Source: Woeseia sp.
GTDB taxonomy: Bacteria > Pseudomonadota > Gammaproteobacteria > Steroidobacterales > Woeseiaceae
Direction: 5' to 3'
Length of the DNA: 9,758 nt
Assembly (NCBI GenBank): GCA_018701055.1
Contig: JABIUH010000263.1
Span: 1 to 9,758, forward strand
Shown one piece after another: positions 1 to 6,327 of the stretch. The notes beneath the pieces are model-generated. The model searched no databases. It saw nothing but the letters and a program-made list of their open reading frames with translations, and was not told the origin of the DNA. Position 1 is the first letter of the stretch. Each line of letters begins with the position of its first letter. The position numbers and the translations under genes are program-made.

Positions 1-169
1 CGGCCCACCGATAATCTTTCCCAAGCAGGATTTTCCAGCCCTTAGCGAATTGCACGGCGACACGGGAGCAAAAGCGATTCTATTGGACAATCCGGACCGG
101 CTTCAGACGATCGAATGCGAAGCGGCAGCGATCGATATTGACGTCCAAGAAGATTTACAGCGGCTCTAG
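1..169 (+). CDS. MocA-like molybdenum cofactor nucleotidyltransferase, C-terminal part
   Basis: This is the 3' end of a gene that begins outside the window. Reading from base 2, 55 codons precede a TAG stop at 167-169. The visible tail contains GPPIIF, then FPALSELHGDTGAKAIL, and near the end DIDVQEDLQRL. That order is typical of the C-terminus of the MobA-like NTP-transferase family represented by MocA and CoxC-type accessory proteins, where the usual ending resembles DIDTPEDL. Family members transfer a nucleotide, CMP in MocA, to molybdopterin to make the cofactor of xanthine-oxidase-type enzymes. The catalytic N-terminus with its GGxSxRMGxxK loop is not visible, so CTP versus GTP preference cannot be judged. 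The gene converges on moaE and the two stop codons share one CTAG palindrome. The position beside a Moco operon supports the call. Confidence 0.7.
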   Translation, partial: GPPIIFPKQDFPALSELHGDTGAKAILLDNPDRLQTIECEAAAIDIDVQEDLQRL

Positions 170-618
170 GAAACACTTGCCTGCGGGTGTTGATGGTCGT
201 GTGTCGCACAACGTTCACAATTGACCCAATCTGAATGTCCAGCAACATAATGTTCTTTCTTCCAAATTGGCAAGCGAACCTTGACCTGATCAATGATGTA
301 TCGGCACGCGGAAAATGCTTCGTCACGATGTGCCGATGTCACGCCAACCCAAACCGCGCAGTCACCGATTTCAAGTAATCCGGATCGATGCACGCAATTC
401 ACGTGCAGCAACGGAAACTTTTGCATCGCTCCAGCTATTACCTTCTTACCCTCAGCAACAGCGACCGGTTCGTATACTTCGTACTCCAGGCGTAGGACTT
501 CTTGCCCGTCATTTTGATCGCGAATCCAACCTTCGAAACTGACGTAAGCGCCAGCACCGCGATCGATAAGATTCTTCTTGAGTTCTTCCGGGTAAATCGT
601 AGCAGACGTAATCAGCAT
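166..618 (-). CDS. moaE: Molybdopterin synthase catalytic subunit MoaE
   Basis: This 150-residue protein is the large subunit of molybdopterin synthase. It inserts two sulfurs, carried by the MoaD C-terminus, into cyclic pyranopterin monophosphate to form molybdopterin in the cytoplasm. The N-terminal part has GAYVSFEGWIRDQNDG and the LEYEVYEPVA segment. The middle has VHRSGLLEIGD (His77-Arg78), then the SAHRDEAF motif (His97-Arg98). The core ends with KVRLPIWKKE, where Lys113 and Lys120 sit at the same spacing as the active-site lysines 119 and 126 of the E. coli enzyme. Length matches the family. The tail after about residue 128 is His- and Cys-containing and looks variable. The start is fixed by a perfect AGGAGG six bases upstream, which lies inside the last codons of moaD. 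It is the last gene of the moaACmobAmoaDE operon. Confidence 0.97.
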   Translation of the reverse strand: MLITSATIYPEELKKNLIDRGAGAYVSFEGWIRDQNDGQEVLRLEYEVYEPVAVAEGKKVIAGAMQKFPLLHVNCVHRSGLLEIGDCAVWVGVTSAHRDEAFSACRYIIDQVKVRLPIWKKEHYVAGHSDWVNCERCATHDHQHPQASVS

Positions 619-620
619 AA

Positions 621-866
621 TTAGCCTCCTGCGACCGGTGGAAAAAGAAGCACAGTGTCACCGTCGTTGACGACTGCATCCCAATCCGCCATTTCGTCAT
701 TTACTGCTACCTTGCAATGACCCAGCGGCTCTTCAGAGCCGTGTCGATGCTTTAGTCTTTCGAACACATCGCCTGCGTTGGACACGGCAAGACTTACTTC
801 CTCTTCAGAAACGCCAGCATGCTCGCGAAAACCCGCGAAGTAACGCACTGTAATGTTTTTCTTCAT
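621..866 (-). CDS. moaD: Molybdopterin synthase sulfur carrier subunit MoaD
   Basis: This 81-residue ubiquitin-fold protein is the small subunit of molybdopterin synthase. Its C-terminal glycine is normally adenylated by MoeB and thiocarboxylated, and it then donates sulfur to the pterin in the MoaE active site. The sequence starts ITVRYFAGFREHAG, a standard MoaD beginning. It continues with CKVAVNDEMADWDAVVNDGD and ends FPPVAGG, with the essential Gly-Gly terminus intact. Length is typical. The ATG overlaps the mobA stop in an ATGA arrangement (863-866), and there is no good Shine-Dalgarno before it, so translation is probably coupled to mobA. The stop is two bases from the moaE start. No moeB is present in the window, so the activating enzyme must be encoded elsewhere. 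Confidence 0.96.
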   Translation of the reverse strand: MKKNITVRYFAGFREHAGVSEEEVSLAVSNAGDVFERLKHRHGSEEPLGHCKVAVNDEMADWDAVVNDGDTVLLFPPVAGG

Positions 867-1456
867 AGTGATTGTTCGATTCCGGTACCCGCGAGATCTT
901 CCGGCGAATTAATATTGTGAAGTGCCCTTGGATTGGGTTGCGTTAGCAAATGGGCCGGCGCGTTAATCAGAATTTTTCTAGGACAGTTGAACCCGTCTGC
1001 GACGAACTGATCGATCGTTTCTCGCGCAGCGGGTCGATAGATAGCACACAGGGGTTCTGGCAAATCATCGTGCGTACTTTTGTAAGCTGTTGCAACATGT
1101 TCGGTAGATGCCTCATCTAGCAAATTGATAATGGTTGCTGCATCCAGCTCCGGTAAGTCACAAGCCAATACCAACCAGCTAACTTCCGGGTTGTGATCCA
1201 TCGCAGACATGATTCCCGCAACGGGACCGAGATCAACATATGCATCGACGATTTTATCGAAATCTTTTCGGGTTGGGTCGTCGGCCTGCTCACGGCTCGT
1301 CGACACAAACACACGCGGCAGCTGTGACTCCAACAGCGACACTGCGCGAGACAGCTGGGTTTCCCCATTTTGCGTCAATGAAGCTTTGTCGCTACCCATA
1401 CGGCGACTTTTGCCGCCCGTAAGTACTAAGCCCCAGACTGGCTCAGGCACGCTCAC
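863..1456 (-). CDS. mobA: Molybdenum cofactor guanylyltransferase MobA
   Basis: This 197-residue cytoplasmic enzyme should transfer GMP from GTP to Mo-molybdopterin, giving the MGD cofactor of DMSO-reductase-family enzymes. The N-terminal nucleotide-binding loop LTGGKSRRMGSDKA (residues 12-25) matches the family consensus LAGGxSxRMGxDKA. The LVLACDLPEL segment carries Asp100, the usual Mg-binding aspartate. The later LPEPLCAIYR segment is also typical of MobA. Length agrees with E. coli MobA. The start is GTG at 1456, supported by AGAGGA about nine bases upstream; an in-frame GTG two codons later is too far from it. The gene overlaps the moaC end by 14 bases and moaD by 4, placing it inside the moa operon between moaC and moaD. 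A cytidylyltransferase role cannot be fully excluded, since MobA and MocA are homologous. Confidence 0.93.
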   Translation of the reverse strand: MSVPEPVWGLVLTGGKSRRMGSDKASLTQNGETQLSRAVSLLESQLPRVFVSTSREQADDPTRKDFDKIVDAYVDLGPVAGIMSAMDHNPEVSWLVLACDLPELDAATIINLLDEASTEHVATAYKSTHDDLPEPLCAIYRPAARETIDQFVADGFNCPRKILINAPAHLLTQPNPRALHNINSPEDLAGTGIEQSL

Positions 1457-1925
1457 GATGATAATCCTCTTTACCGCCTGTTTTAGAAATCAGGCTTGTT
1501 TCGCGAATGACAATTTCATGTGAGAGTGCTTTGCACATGTCATAAACGGTGAGCGCGGCAATGCTGGCACCAGTGAGTGCTTCCATTTCGACGCCGGTGC
1601 GATGATGAACTTTGCAGCGGCAATCAATGACCGCACGAGATGCGTCGTCTAGTTCAATTGTCACCTTACAGTTGCTTAAGCCCAAAGGATGACAGAACGG
1701 TATGAGTTCATGCGTACGTTTCGCTGCCATCACTCCCGCAACGATTGCCGTCACAAAAACCGGACCTTTCGCGGTTTTGATATCGCCACCTGAAAATAGA
1801 CTTGCAACGTCGGCGGGAAATTCCACGATCGTACGCGCATGCGCCTCCCGATCAGTTGGCGTTTTACCGCTAACATCGACCATGGTTGGTTGATTCTTCT
1901 TATCGATATGACTGAGATTGCTCAT
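1443..1925 (-). CDS. moaC: Cyclic pyranopterin monophosphate synthase MoaC
   Basis: This 160-residue enzyme converts the MoaA product 3',8-cyclo-7,8-dihydro-GTP into cyclic pyranopterin monophosphate. It begins LSHIDKKNQPTMVDVSGK, the standard MoaC N-terminus. Expected catalytic and binding residues are all present: Lys53 (KGPV), His79 in IPFCHPL, Glu113 and Glu115 in GVEMEALTGAS, and Asp129 and Lys132 in YDMCK. They lie within two residues of the E. coli positions 51, 77, 112, 114, 128 and 131. The C-terminal KTGGK is also typical. The start codon lies 5 bases after the moaA stop. The Shine-Dalgarno is weak, which suits translational coupling. The 3' end overlaps the mobA start by 14 bases. 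Confidence 0.97.
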   Translation of the reverse strand: MSNLSHIDKKNQPTMVDVSGKTPTDREAHARTIVEFPADVASLFSGGDIKTAKGPVFVTAIVAGVMAAKRTHELIPFCHPLGLSNCKVTIELDDASRAVIDCRCKVHHRTGVEMEALTGASIAALTVYDMCKALSHEIVIRETSLISKTGGKEDYHRERA

Positions 1926-1930
1926 GCCTG

Positions 1931-2989
1931 CTAACCGCCCATTCGGTACATTTCAATTTTGTTGAGTAGTGGTTTCTCATCCTGTTCCGGCTTGCGGACT
2001 TCACTATACCGGTCTGATCGATTCAGCCAAACGGCGTTTATAATCCCGGCAATTTCGTCGTCACTCGCTCCAGCGCGCATTGGCCCACGCAAATCGGTGC
2101 CTTCGGTCGCAAACAAACAGGTATACAACGTTCCATCGGCCGAGAGTCGCGCGCGACTGCAATTGCCGCAAAACGGATCTGTGACTGATGAAATGAATCC
2201 TAGCTCCCCCTCGCCGTCCAAATACTCATAGCGGCTCGCGACCTCGCCCGGATAATTTCTGTTGACGGCGCGTACCGGCCAACGTGCGTTTACCTGCTCT
2301 AAAACGTCTTTTGACGGGACGACCTGCTCCATCGACCATCCATTGCGACTGCCGACATCCATAAATTCGATGAAACGAACAATGTGGCCTGTCCCACGGA
2401 AATGCGCCAGCGTATCAAGCAACGTGTGATCGTTTACGCCGCGCTGCACGACAACATTTATCTTAATTGGCGAGAGACCAGCACGGTCTGCGGCAGTAAT
2501 CCCCTCCAATACTTTGTTGATGTGACCACGGTTCCCACTCATCGCGGCAAAAATTTTCTCATCCACGCTATCGAGGCTAATGGTCACTCGTTGCAACCCG
2601 GCCGCGGCCAAACCAGCAGCTACCGGCGCCAATAGAACGCCATTAGTGGTCAGCGCCAGATCTTCGACGCCTGGCAGATCCCGTAGTCGCGCAACCAGGC
2701 CCGTCACTTTCTTATCAAGCAACGGCTCACCGCCGGTAATGCGCAACTTGCTCACACCCTGTCGGACGGCAATTGACGCGATGCGCAAAATCTCATCGTG
2801 GCTGAGCCGCGCTGACTTGGTGAGAAACTGGTAGTCCTCGGTGAATTGCGCTTCGGGCATGCAGTAAGGACAGCGAAAATTGCAGCGATCCAGCAGCGAA
2901 ATGCGTAAATCCTGTAGTGGGCGCCCAAGTGTGTCGCGCACGCGCTCGCTACCTGTCACCTCGGGATTATTTGGATTCTCGCCAGTCAT
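1931..2989 (-). CDS. moaA: GTP 3',8-cyclase MoaA (radical SAM)
   Basis: This radical-SAM enzyme catalyses the first step of molybdenum cofactor synthesis, cyclising GTP with two iron-sulfur clusters. From the ATG at 2989 it has 352 residues. The N-terminal cluster motif is DRCNFRCPYCMP with Cys36, Cys40 and Cys43. It is followed by LRITGGEPLL for SAM binding and by the SLDSVDEKIF strand. The C-terminal cluster cysteines are Cys274 and Cys277 in DPFCGNCSRARLSADG and Cys291 in YTCLF. The protein ends with the conserved Gly-Gly tail (MYRMGG). An upstream in-frame TTG at 3043 would add 18 residues unlike MoaA, although a GGTGGGG sequence precedes it; the ATG has no clear Shine-Dalgarno, so the start remains open. 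It is the first gene of the operon and diverges from the acyl-CoA dehydrogenase genes. Confidence 0.96.
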   Translation of the reverse strand: MTGENPNNPEVTGSERVRDTLGRPLQDLRISLLDRCNFRCPYCMPEAQFTEDYQFLTKSARLSHDEILRIASIAVRQGVSKLRITGGEPLLDKKVTGLVARLRDLPGVEDLALTTNGVLLAPVAAGLAAAGLQRVTISLDSVDEKIFAAMSGNRGHINKVLEGITAADRAGLSPIKINVVVQRGVNDHTLLDTLAHFRGTGHIVRFIEFMDVGSRNGWSMEQVVPSKDVLEQVNARWPVRAVNRNYPGEVASRYEYLDGEGELGFISSVTDPFCGNCSRARLSADGTLYTCLFATEGTDLRGPMRAGASDDEIAGIINAVWLNRSDRYSEVRKPEQDEKPLLNKIEMYRMGG

Positions 2990-3084
2990 TAGCGAATTCT
3001 GCCCGAATATGGCAGCTCTGCAAGCACTGTGAGTATTTGGCAATCTGCCCCACCCGATTTTGCCTCTCAGATTTTGTTTAGACG

Positions 3085-3107
3085 AGCATACTGTTTAACA
3101 ATATGCT
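3085..3107. promoter_or_regulatory. 23-bp palindromic operator candidate between moaA and the acyl-CoA dehydrogenase genes
   Basis: The left half is AGCATACTGTT, the centre is T3096, and the right half is AACAATATGCT. Ten of the eleven half-site positions are complementary; the only mismatch is C3091 opposite A3101. A second, looser inverted repeat surrounds it: TTTGTTTAGAC at 3073-3083 and GTCTGACAAA at 3118-3127. The near-odd symmetry and 23-bp length fit a dimeric helix-turn-helix repressor. It overlaps the -10 of the proposed moaA promoter and lies about 105 bases upstream of the acyl-CoA dehydrogenase start. No family assignment is possible; it does not match the FNR box or the FadR consensus I know. 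Confidence 0.55.
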
Positions 3108-3126
3108 GACAATGTTAGTCTGACAA
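3098..3126 (-). promoter_or_regulatory. Probable sigma-70 promoter of the moa operon
   Basis: On the - strand, TTGTCA (3126-3121, five of six consensus bases) is followed by a 17-base spacer and TATTGT (3103-3098, four of six). Transcription would begin near 3091, leaving about 100 bases before the ATG at 2989. The -10 sits inside the 23-bp palindrome and the -35 lies in the outer inverted repeat, so a protein bound there should block RNA polymerase. I saw no convincing Moco riboswitch in the leader, but a covariance-model search is needed to rule one out. Confidence 0.45.
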
Positions 3127-3134
3127 AGCCGCAC

Positions 3135-3148
3135 GCAGCAGGTGCTGC
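3135..3148. repeat. 14-bp dyad GCAGCA-GG-TGCTGC
   Basis: Two perfect 6-bp arms are separated by GG, upstream of the first acyl-CoA dehydrogenase gene. The loop is too short for a stable hairpin without opening the inner pairs, so a protein site is more likely than an RNA structure. It may be chance in this short region. Confidence 0.25.
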
Positions 3149-3210
3149 CGCTAATGTGATTTATCTGCAGTCAGCGGGCCAACCCATCAATCGATACGAG
3201 AGAACCTCTG

Positions 3211-4413
3211 ATGAATATTGATTTAATCCCAGAAGAACTGGAGTTTCGCGACGAGGTCCGCGGATTTTTAGCGGATGATTATCCAGAGGATATCCGTCGA
3301 AAAAGAGACCAAGGTGTCGCGCTAACGCGTGACGACACTGTCCGCTGGCATAAAGCGTTGTACAAGCGCGGTTGGTTTGCCGTCGAATGGCCTGTCGAAT
3401 ACGGCGGCACAGGCTGGACGCCAGTGCAAAAGTATCTATTCGCAAATGAACTGGCTGAGGCAAACGCGCCGCTGGTGGTCCCCTTCGGCGTCAAGATGGT
3501 GGCACCGATCATCTATACATTCGGCAACGATGCGCAAAAGTCTCGTTTTCTGCCCGACATTCTCGCAAGCAACGTTTGGTGGTGTCAGGGCTACTCGGAA
3601 CCGGGATCTGGTTCAGACCTCGCATCGCTTAAAACGAAAGCAGATTTCGATGGCAGCGACTACATCGTCAATGGCACCAAAACCTGGACGACATTGGGCC
3701 AGCACGCCGATTGGATTTTTTGCCTGGTCCGAACGAAATCAGATGTCGCCCGCAGACAGGAAGGCATCAGCTTTCTATTGATCGATATGAAAACTCCCGG
3801 CGTCACGGTAAACCCGATCATCACCATCGAGGGGGGACATGAGGTCAACGAAGTTCATTTCGACAATGTCCGTGTGCCCACTGAAAATTTGGTCGGCGAA
3901 GAAGGCAAAGGCTGGACGTACGGCAAGGTCTTGTTACAGCATGAACGCGTGAATATTGCCGGTGTGGCGGTCTCTCAGTATCGACTTAATAAACTAAAGA
4001 CTCGTGCAGCGGAATCAGTCCGCGGCGCCGATCCCCTGATTAACAACCAATCCTTCGCGCGAAAAATTGCCGCACTCGAAATTGATTTGCGCGCCCTGGA
4101 ATACACCGAGCTGCGCACCTTAGCCTCCATCGCGACCGGACAGGCACCGGGGCCGGAATCGTCTTTCCTCAAAATTCGCGGCACCGAAGTGCAACAGGCA
4201 ATCGACGCCATGACGATGGAAGCGGCTGGTTATTACGCACTACCGTATGTCCCGGCTCAGTACACGCTCGACTTTCCGGACATCGACAGAATTGGCGAAG
4301 GCATTGAAACGCGCACTTCACTGCAATACTTCAACAATCGCAAAGCGTCGATTTATGGCGGTTCAAATGAGATTCAAAAAAACATCATCGCCAAGCACGT
4401 GCTAGGTCTGTAG
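3211..4413 (+). CDS. Acyl-CoA dehydrogenase, large-subunit type (PimC-like)
   Basis: This 400-residue FAD-dependent acyl-CoA dehydrogenase has the full three-part fold: an N-terminal helical domain (about 1-120), a beta domain with CQGYSEPGSGSDLASL (125-140) and NGTKTWTT (154-161), and a C-terminal helical domain ending YGGSNEIQKNIIAKHVLGL. It resembles the large subunits of two-subunit enzymes such as pimeloyl-CoA dehydrogenase PimC and mycobacterial FadE26-type proteins. The C-terminal position that is Glu in medium-chain enzymes (YEGT) is Gly here. Instead Glu245 in LLQHERVNIAG aligns with the catalytic Glu of isovaleryl-CoA dehydrogenase (LERLVLAG), so it probably supplies the base. Start: ATG with a weak GAGAG seven bases before it. 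It is followed after 11 bases by a second dehydrogenase gene, which suggests a heteromeric enzyme. Substrate is unknown; branched, cyclic or dicarboxylic CoA esters are plausible. Confidence 0.92.
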   Translation: MNIDLIPEELEFRDEVRGFLADDYPEDIRRKRDQGVALTRDDTVRWHKALYKRGWFAVEWPVEYGGTGWTPVQKYLFANELAEANAPLVVPFGVKMVAPIIYTFGNDAQKSRFLPDILASNVWWCQGYSEPGSGSDLASLKTKADFDGSDYIVNGTKTWTTLGQHADWIFCLVRTKSDVARRQEGISFLLIDMKTPGVTVNPIITIEGGHEVNEVHFDNVRVPTENLVGEEGKGWTYGKVLLQHERVNIAGVAVSQYRLNKLKTRAAESVRGADPLINNQSFARKIAALEIDLRALEYTELRTLASIATGQAPGPESSFLKIRGTEVQQAIDAMTMEAAGYYALPYVPAQYTLDFPDIDRIGEGIETRTSLQYFNNRKASIYGGSNEIQKNIIAKHVLGL

Positions 4414-4424
4414 GGGCAAGTGTC

Positions 4425-5561
4425 ATGAATTTTTCAATTAGCGACGAACAAACCATGCTGGCCGACAGTATTTCGCGATGCATAGATTCCGATTACGATT
4501 TCGACACGCGCCAAAAAATTGTAGCGAGTGACGACGGATATAGCCGCGACATGTGGAAAACCTTCGCAGAACTTGGCTGGACAGCAGTGCCGTTTGCCGA
4601 GACCGATGGCGGTCTCGATGGTGGGCCGATCGAAATGATGCTGATCATGGAACAGTTCGGTCGCGGTCTGGTGGTCGAACCGTATCTTGCCAACATCATA
4701 CTTGCTGGTGGCGTTCTGAAGCGATTAGCCACGCCCGCACAACGAGAGCAATGGTTGGCACCGCTCATTGTAGGTGAGCTTCAAGCAGCACTTGCATTCG
4801 CTGAACCACAAAGCCGGTTTAGTCCAAACAACGTGCAAACTACGGCCACAGAGAGCGGCGACGCATACATTCTTAACGGGAAAAAAACCTTCGTACTCAA
4901 TGGCGGCAACGCAGATGTTTTGATCATTCCGGCCAGAACATCGGGGTCGAGCACCGAAACGGCTGGAATAAGTCTCTTTTGCATTGCTGCGGATACACCG
5001 GGTATCTCGCGACAGCGCTATCCCACCGTCGACGGATCACAAGCGGCCGATATCGCACTCGTCGACGTGAACGTGTCTTCTGACAGTTTGCTCGGCAACG
5101 CAAATGATGGATATCCGATTCTCCAAACTGTAGTCGACGAAGCAACTCTTGCGGTGTGCGCGGAGGCAATGGGCGTCATGCAAACCTTGCAAGACAAGAC
5201 CGTCGAATACACCAAAAACAGAGTTCAGTTTGGCGTGCCCATCAGCAGCTTTCAGGCGCTCCAACACCGCATGGTTGATACGTTGATGATCTGTGAGCAA
5301 TCGCGTTCACTCTTATATTGGTCAGTAATGCTGAACAATTCGTCGGATCCAAAAGCCGCAAAAGCAATAAGCGCACTCAAATATCAAATCGGAACCGCAG
5401 GGATCAAGCTTGCTGAAGAAGCCGTACAGCTGCATGGCGGCATGGGCATGACCTGGGAAATGGATATTGGTCACTACTTCAAGAGAATGACGGCGATCAA
5501 TATTCTGTTCGGCAACGCAGACCATCATCTCGACCGGTACATTTCTTACGGCCAATCATGA
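4425..5561 (+). CDS. Acyl-CoA dehydrogenase, small-subunit type (PimD-like)
   Basis: This 378-residue acyl-CoA dehydrogenase homologue is probably the partner of the preceding gene product. It has the N-terminal MNFSISDEQTMLADS helix, LAFAEPQSRF and NGKKTFVLNG in the beta domain, and VEYTKNRVQFGVPISSFQALQHRM (260-283) containing the FAD-contacting Arg266. The end, QLHGGMGMTWEMDIGHYFKR, also matches small subunits such as PimD. In my alignment the position of the catalytic Glu of the large subunit is Ala240-Thr241, although Glu239 is directly adjacent. The YEGT-type C-terminal Glu is absent as well. This suggests a subunit that contributes FAD contacts and assembly more than catalysis. The ATG is preceded by AGGGGCA seven bases upstream. 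The 3' end overlaps the next gene by ATGA. Confidence 0.91.
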   Translation: MNFSISDEQTMLADSISRCIDSDYDFDTRQKIVASDDGYSRDMWKTFAELGWTAVPFAETDGGLDGGPIEMMLIMEQFGRGLVVEPYLANIILAGGVLKRLATPAQREQWLAPLIVGELQAALAFAEPQSRFSPNNVQTTATESGDAYILNGKKTFVLNGGNADVLIIPARTSGSSTETAGISLFCIAADTPGISRQRYPTVDGSQAADIALVDVNVSSDSLLGNANDGYPILQTVVDEATLAVCAEAMGVMQTLQDKTVEYTKNRVQFGVPISSFQALQHRMVDTLMICEQSRSLLYWSVMLNNSSDPKAAKAISALKYQIGTAGIKLAEEAVQLHGGMGMTWEMDIGHYFKRMTAINILFGNADHHLDRYISYGQS

Positions 5562-6298
5562 TTCCGGAAGCCGTTGCTCAATTTTTTGGCGCGAACCAGG
5601 AATTGCTATGGCTGACAACACTCGTCCTCGATTTGACGGGCACGCTCATTCTGTATCGATTATTCGGCAAAGTTGGGCTGCAAGTCGCAATCGCTGCCGC
5701 CATCATACTTGCCAATCTGCAGGGCCCCAAACTCACCGAAATCTTTGGCTTTGAAACGACCATTGGGGTCATTTTCTATTCCGGCATTTTTTTAGCAACA
5801 GACATTCTTAGTGAAAACTATGGACGTGCCGAAGCCAACAAAGCGGTCCGAATGGGTTTTGTCGTTAGTTTGATCGTTTTGACGATGTTAAGTCTGTCGA
5901 TGTTATACACGCCAACAGATCGGCAATTTTCGATCGATGTCCACAATGCCTTCGACACTATTTTAAATTTCGCGCCACGGTTCATTTTGGGGTCACTTTT
6001 CGCCTATTTGGTCAGCCAGAGCTTTGACGTGTGGGCGTTTCACAAGATCAAAGAATACACCGGTGAGAAATGGCTCTGGCTCCGCAATAACCTCTCAACG
6101 ATGTGCTCGCAAATTTTGGATACAGCCGTTTTTTCTCTGGTCGTTTGGTGGGGCGTGGTTGACCTGCTAACGGCCCTCAAATTGGGTGCCGTGAAATTCT
6201 GCTTCAAAATGGTCATCGCCATGATTGATACGACATTTGTTTACTGGGCAAGGTCTCTATTCCGGCGAAACCTTGTGCCTCAGGCGGCGCCGATTTAG
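5558..6298 (+). CDS. Queuosine precursor transporter, YhhQ/DUF165 family
   Basis: This 246-residue integral membrane protein has about six hydrophobic segments (roughly residues 16-34, 40-55, 66-82, 98-116, 137-153, 185-205, with a further one at 210-230). Family motifs are clear: ANLQGPKLTEIFG, SGIFLATDILSENYGRAEANKAV, and SFDVWAFHKIKEYTGEKWLWLRNNLSTMCSQILDT. These conserved polar residues in the membrane region define the DUF165/YhhQ family, whose studied members import the queuosine precursors preQ0 or preQ1 for tRNA modification. Length is close to E. coli YhhQ (about 220) with a slightly longer N-terminus. The ATG overlaps the preceding stop as ATGA and lacks a strong Shine-Dalgarno, so translational coupling to the dehydrogenase pair is likely. 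No queuosine biosynthesis gene is visible in the window. Confidence 0.92.
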   Translation: MIPEAVAQFFGANQELLWLTTLVLDLTGTLILYRLFGKVGLQVAIAAAIILANLQGPKLTEIFGFETTIGVIFYSGIFLATDILSENYGRAEANKAVRMGFVVSLIVLTMLSLSMLYTPTDRQFSIDVHNAFDTILNFAPRFILGSLFAYLVSQSFDVWAFHKIKEYTGEKWLWLRNNLSTMCSQILDTAVFSLVVWWGVVDLLTALKLGAVKFCFKMVIAMIDTTFVYWARSLFRRNLVPQAAPI

Positions 6299-6327
6299 CG
6301 GTGCGATTTTCCTGTATCATCACCGCC

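Noticed and set aside
42..326. 94-residue reading frame on the - strand overlapping moaE
   Set aside because: It is an out-of-frame shadow of moaE and the MocA-like gene, with no recognisable motif and arginine-rich antisense composition.
2990..3090. Moco riboswitch in the moaA leader
   Set aside because: The leader of about 100 bases is shorter than typical Moco RNA elements, and I could not trace their conserved helices by eye. A covariance-model search would settle it.
3161..3463. 100-residue - strand frame across the acyl-CoA dehydrogenase start
   Set aside because: It is antisense to the conserved dehydrogenase N-terminus and shows no family motif.
6301..6327. GTG 6301 as the SAM hydrolase start
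   Set aside because: It would add nine residues not typical of DUF62 proteins, and no ribosome binding site precedes it. It is kept only as an alternative.
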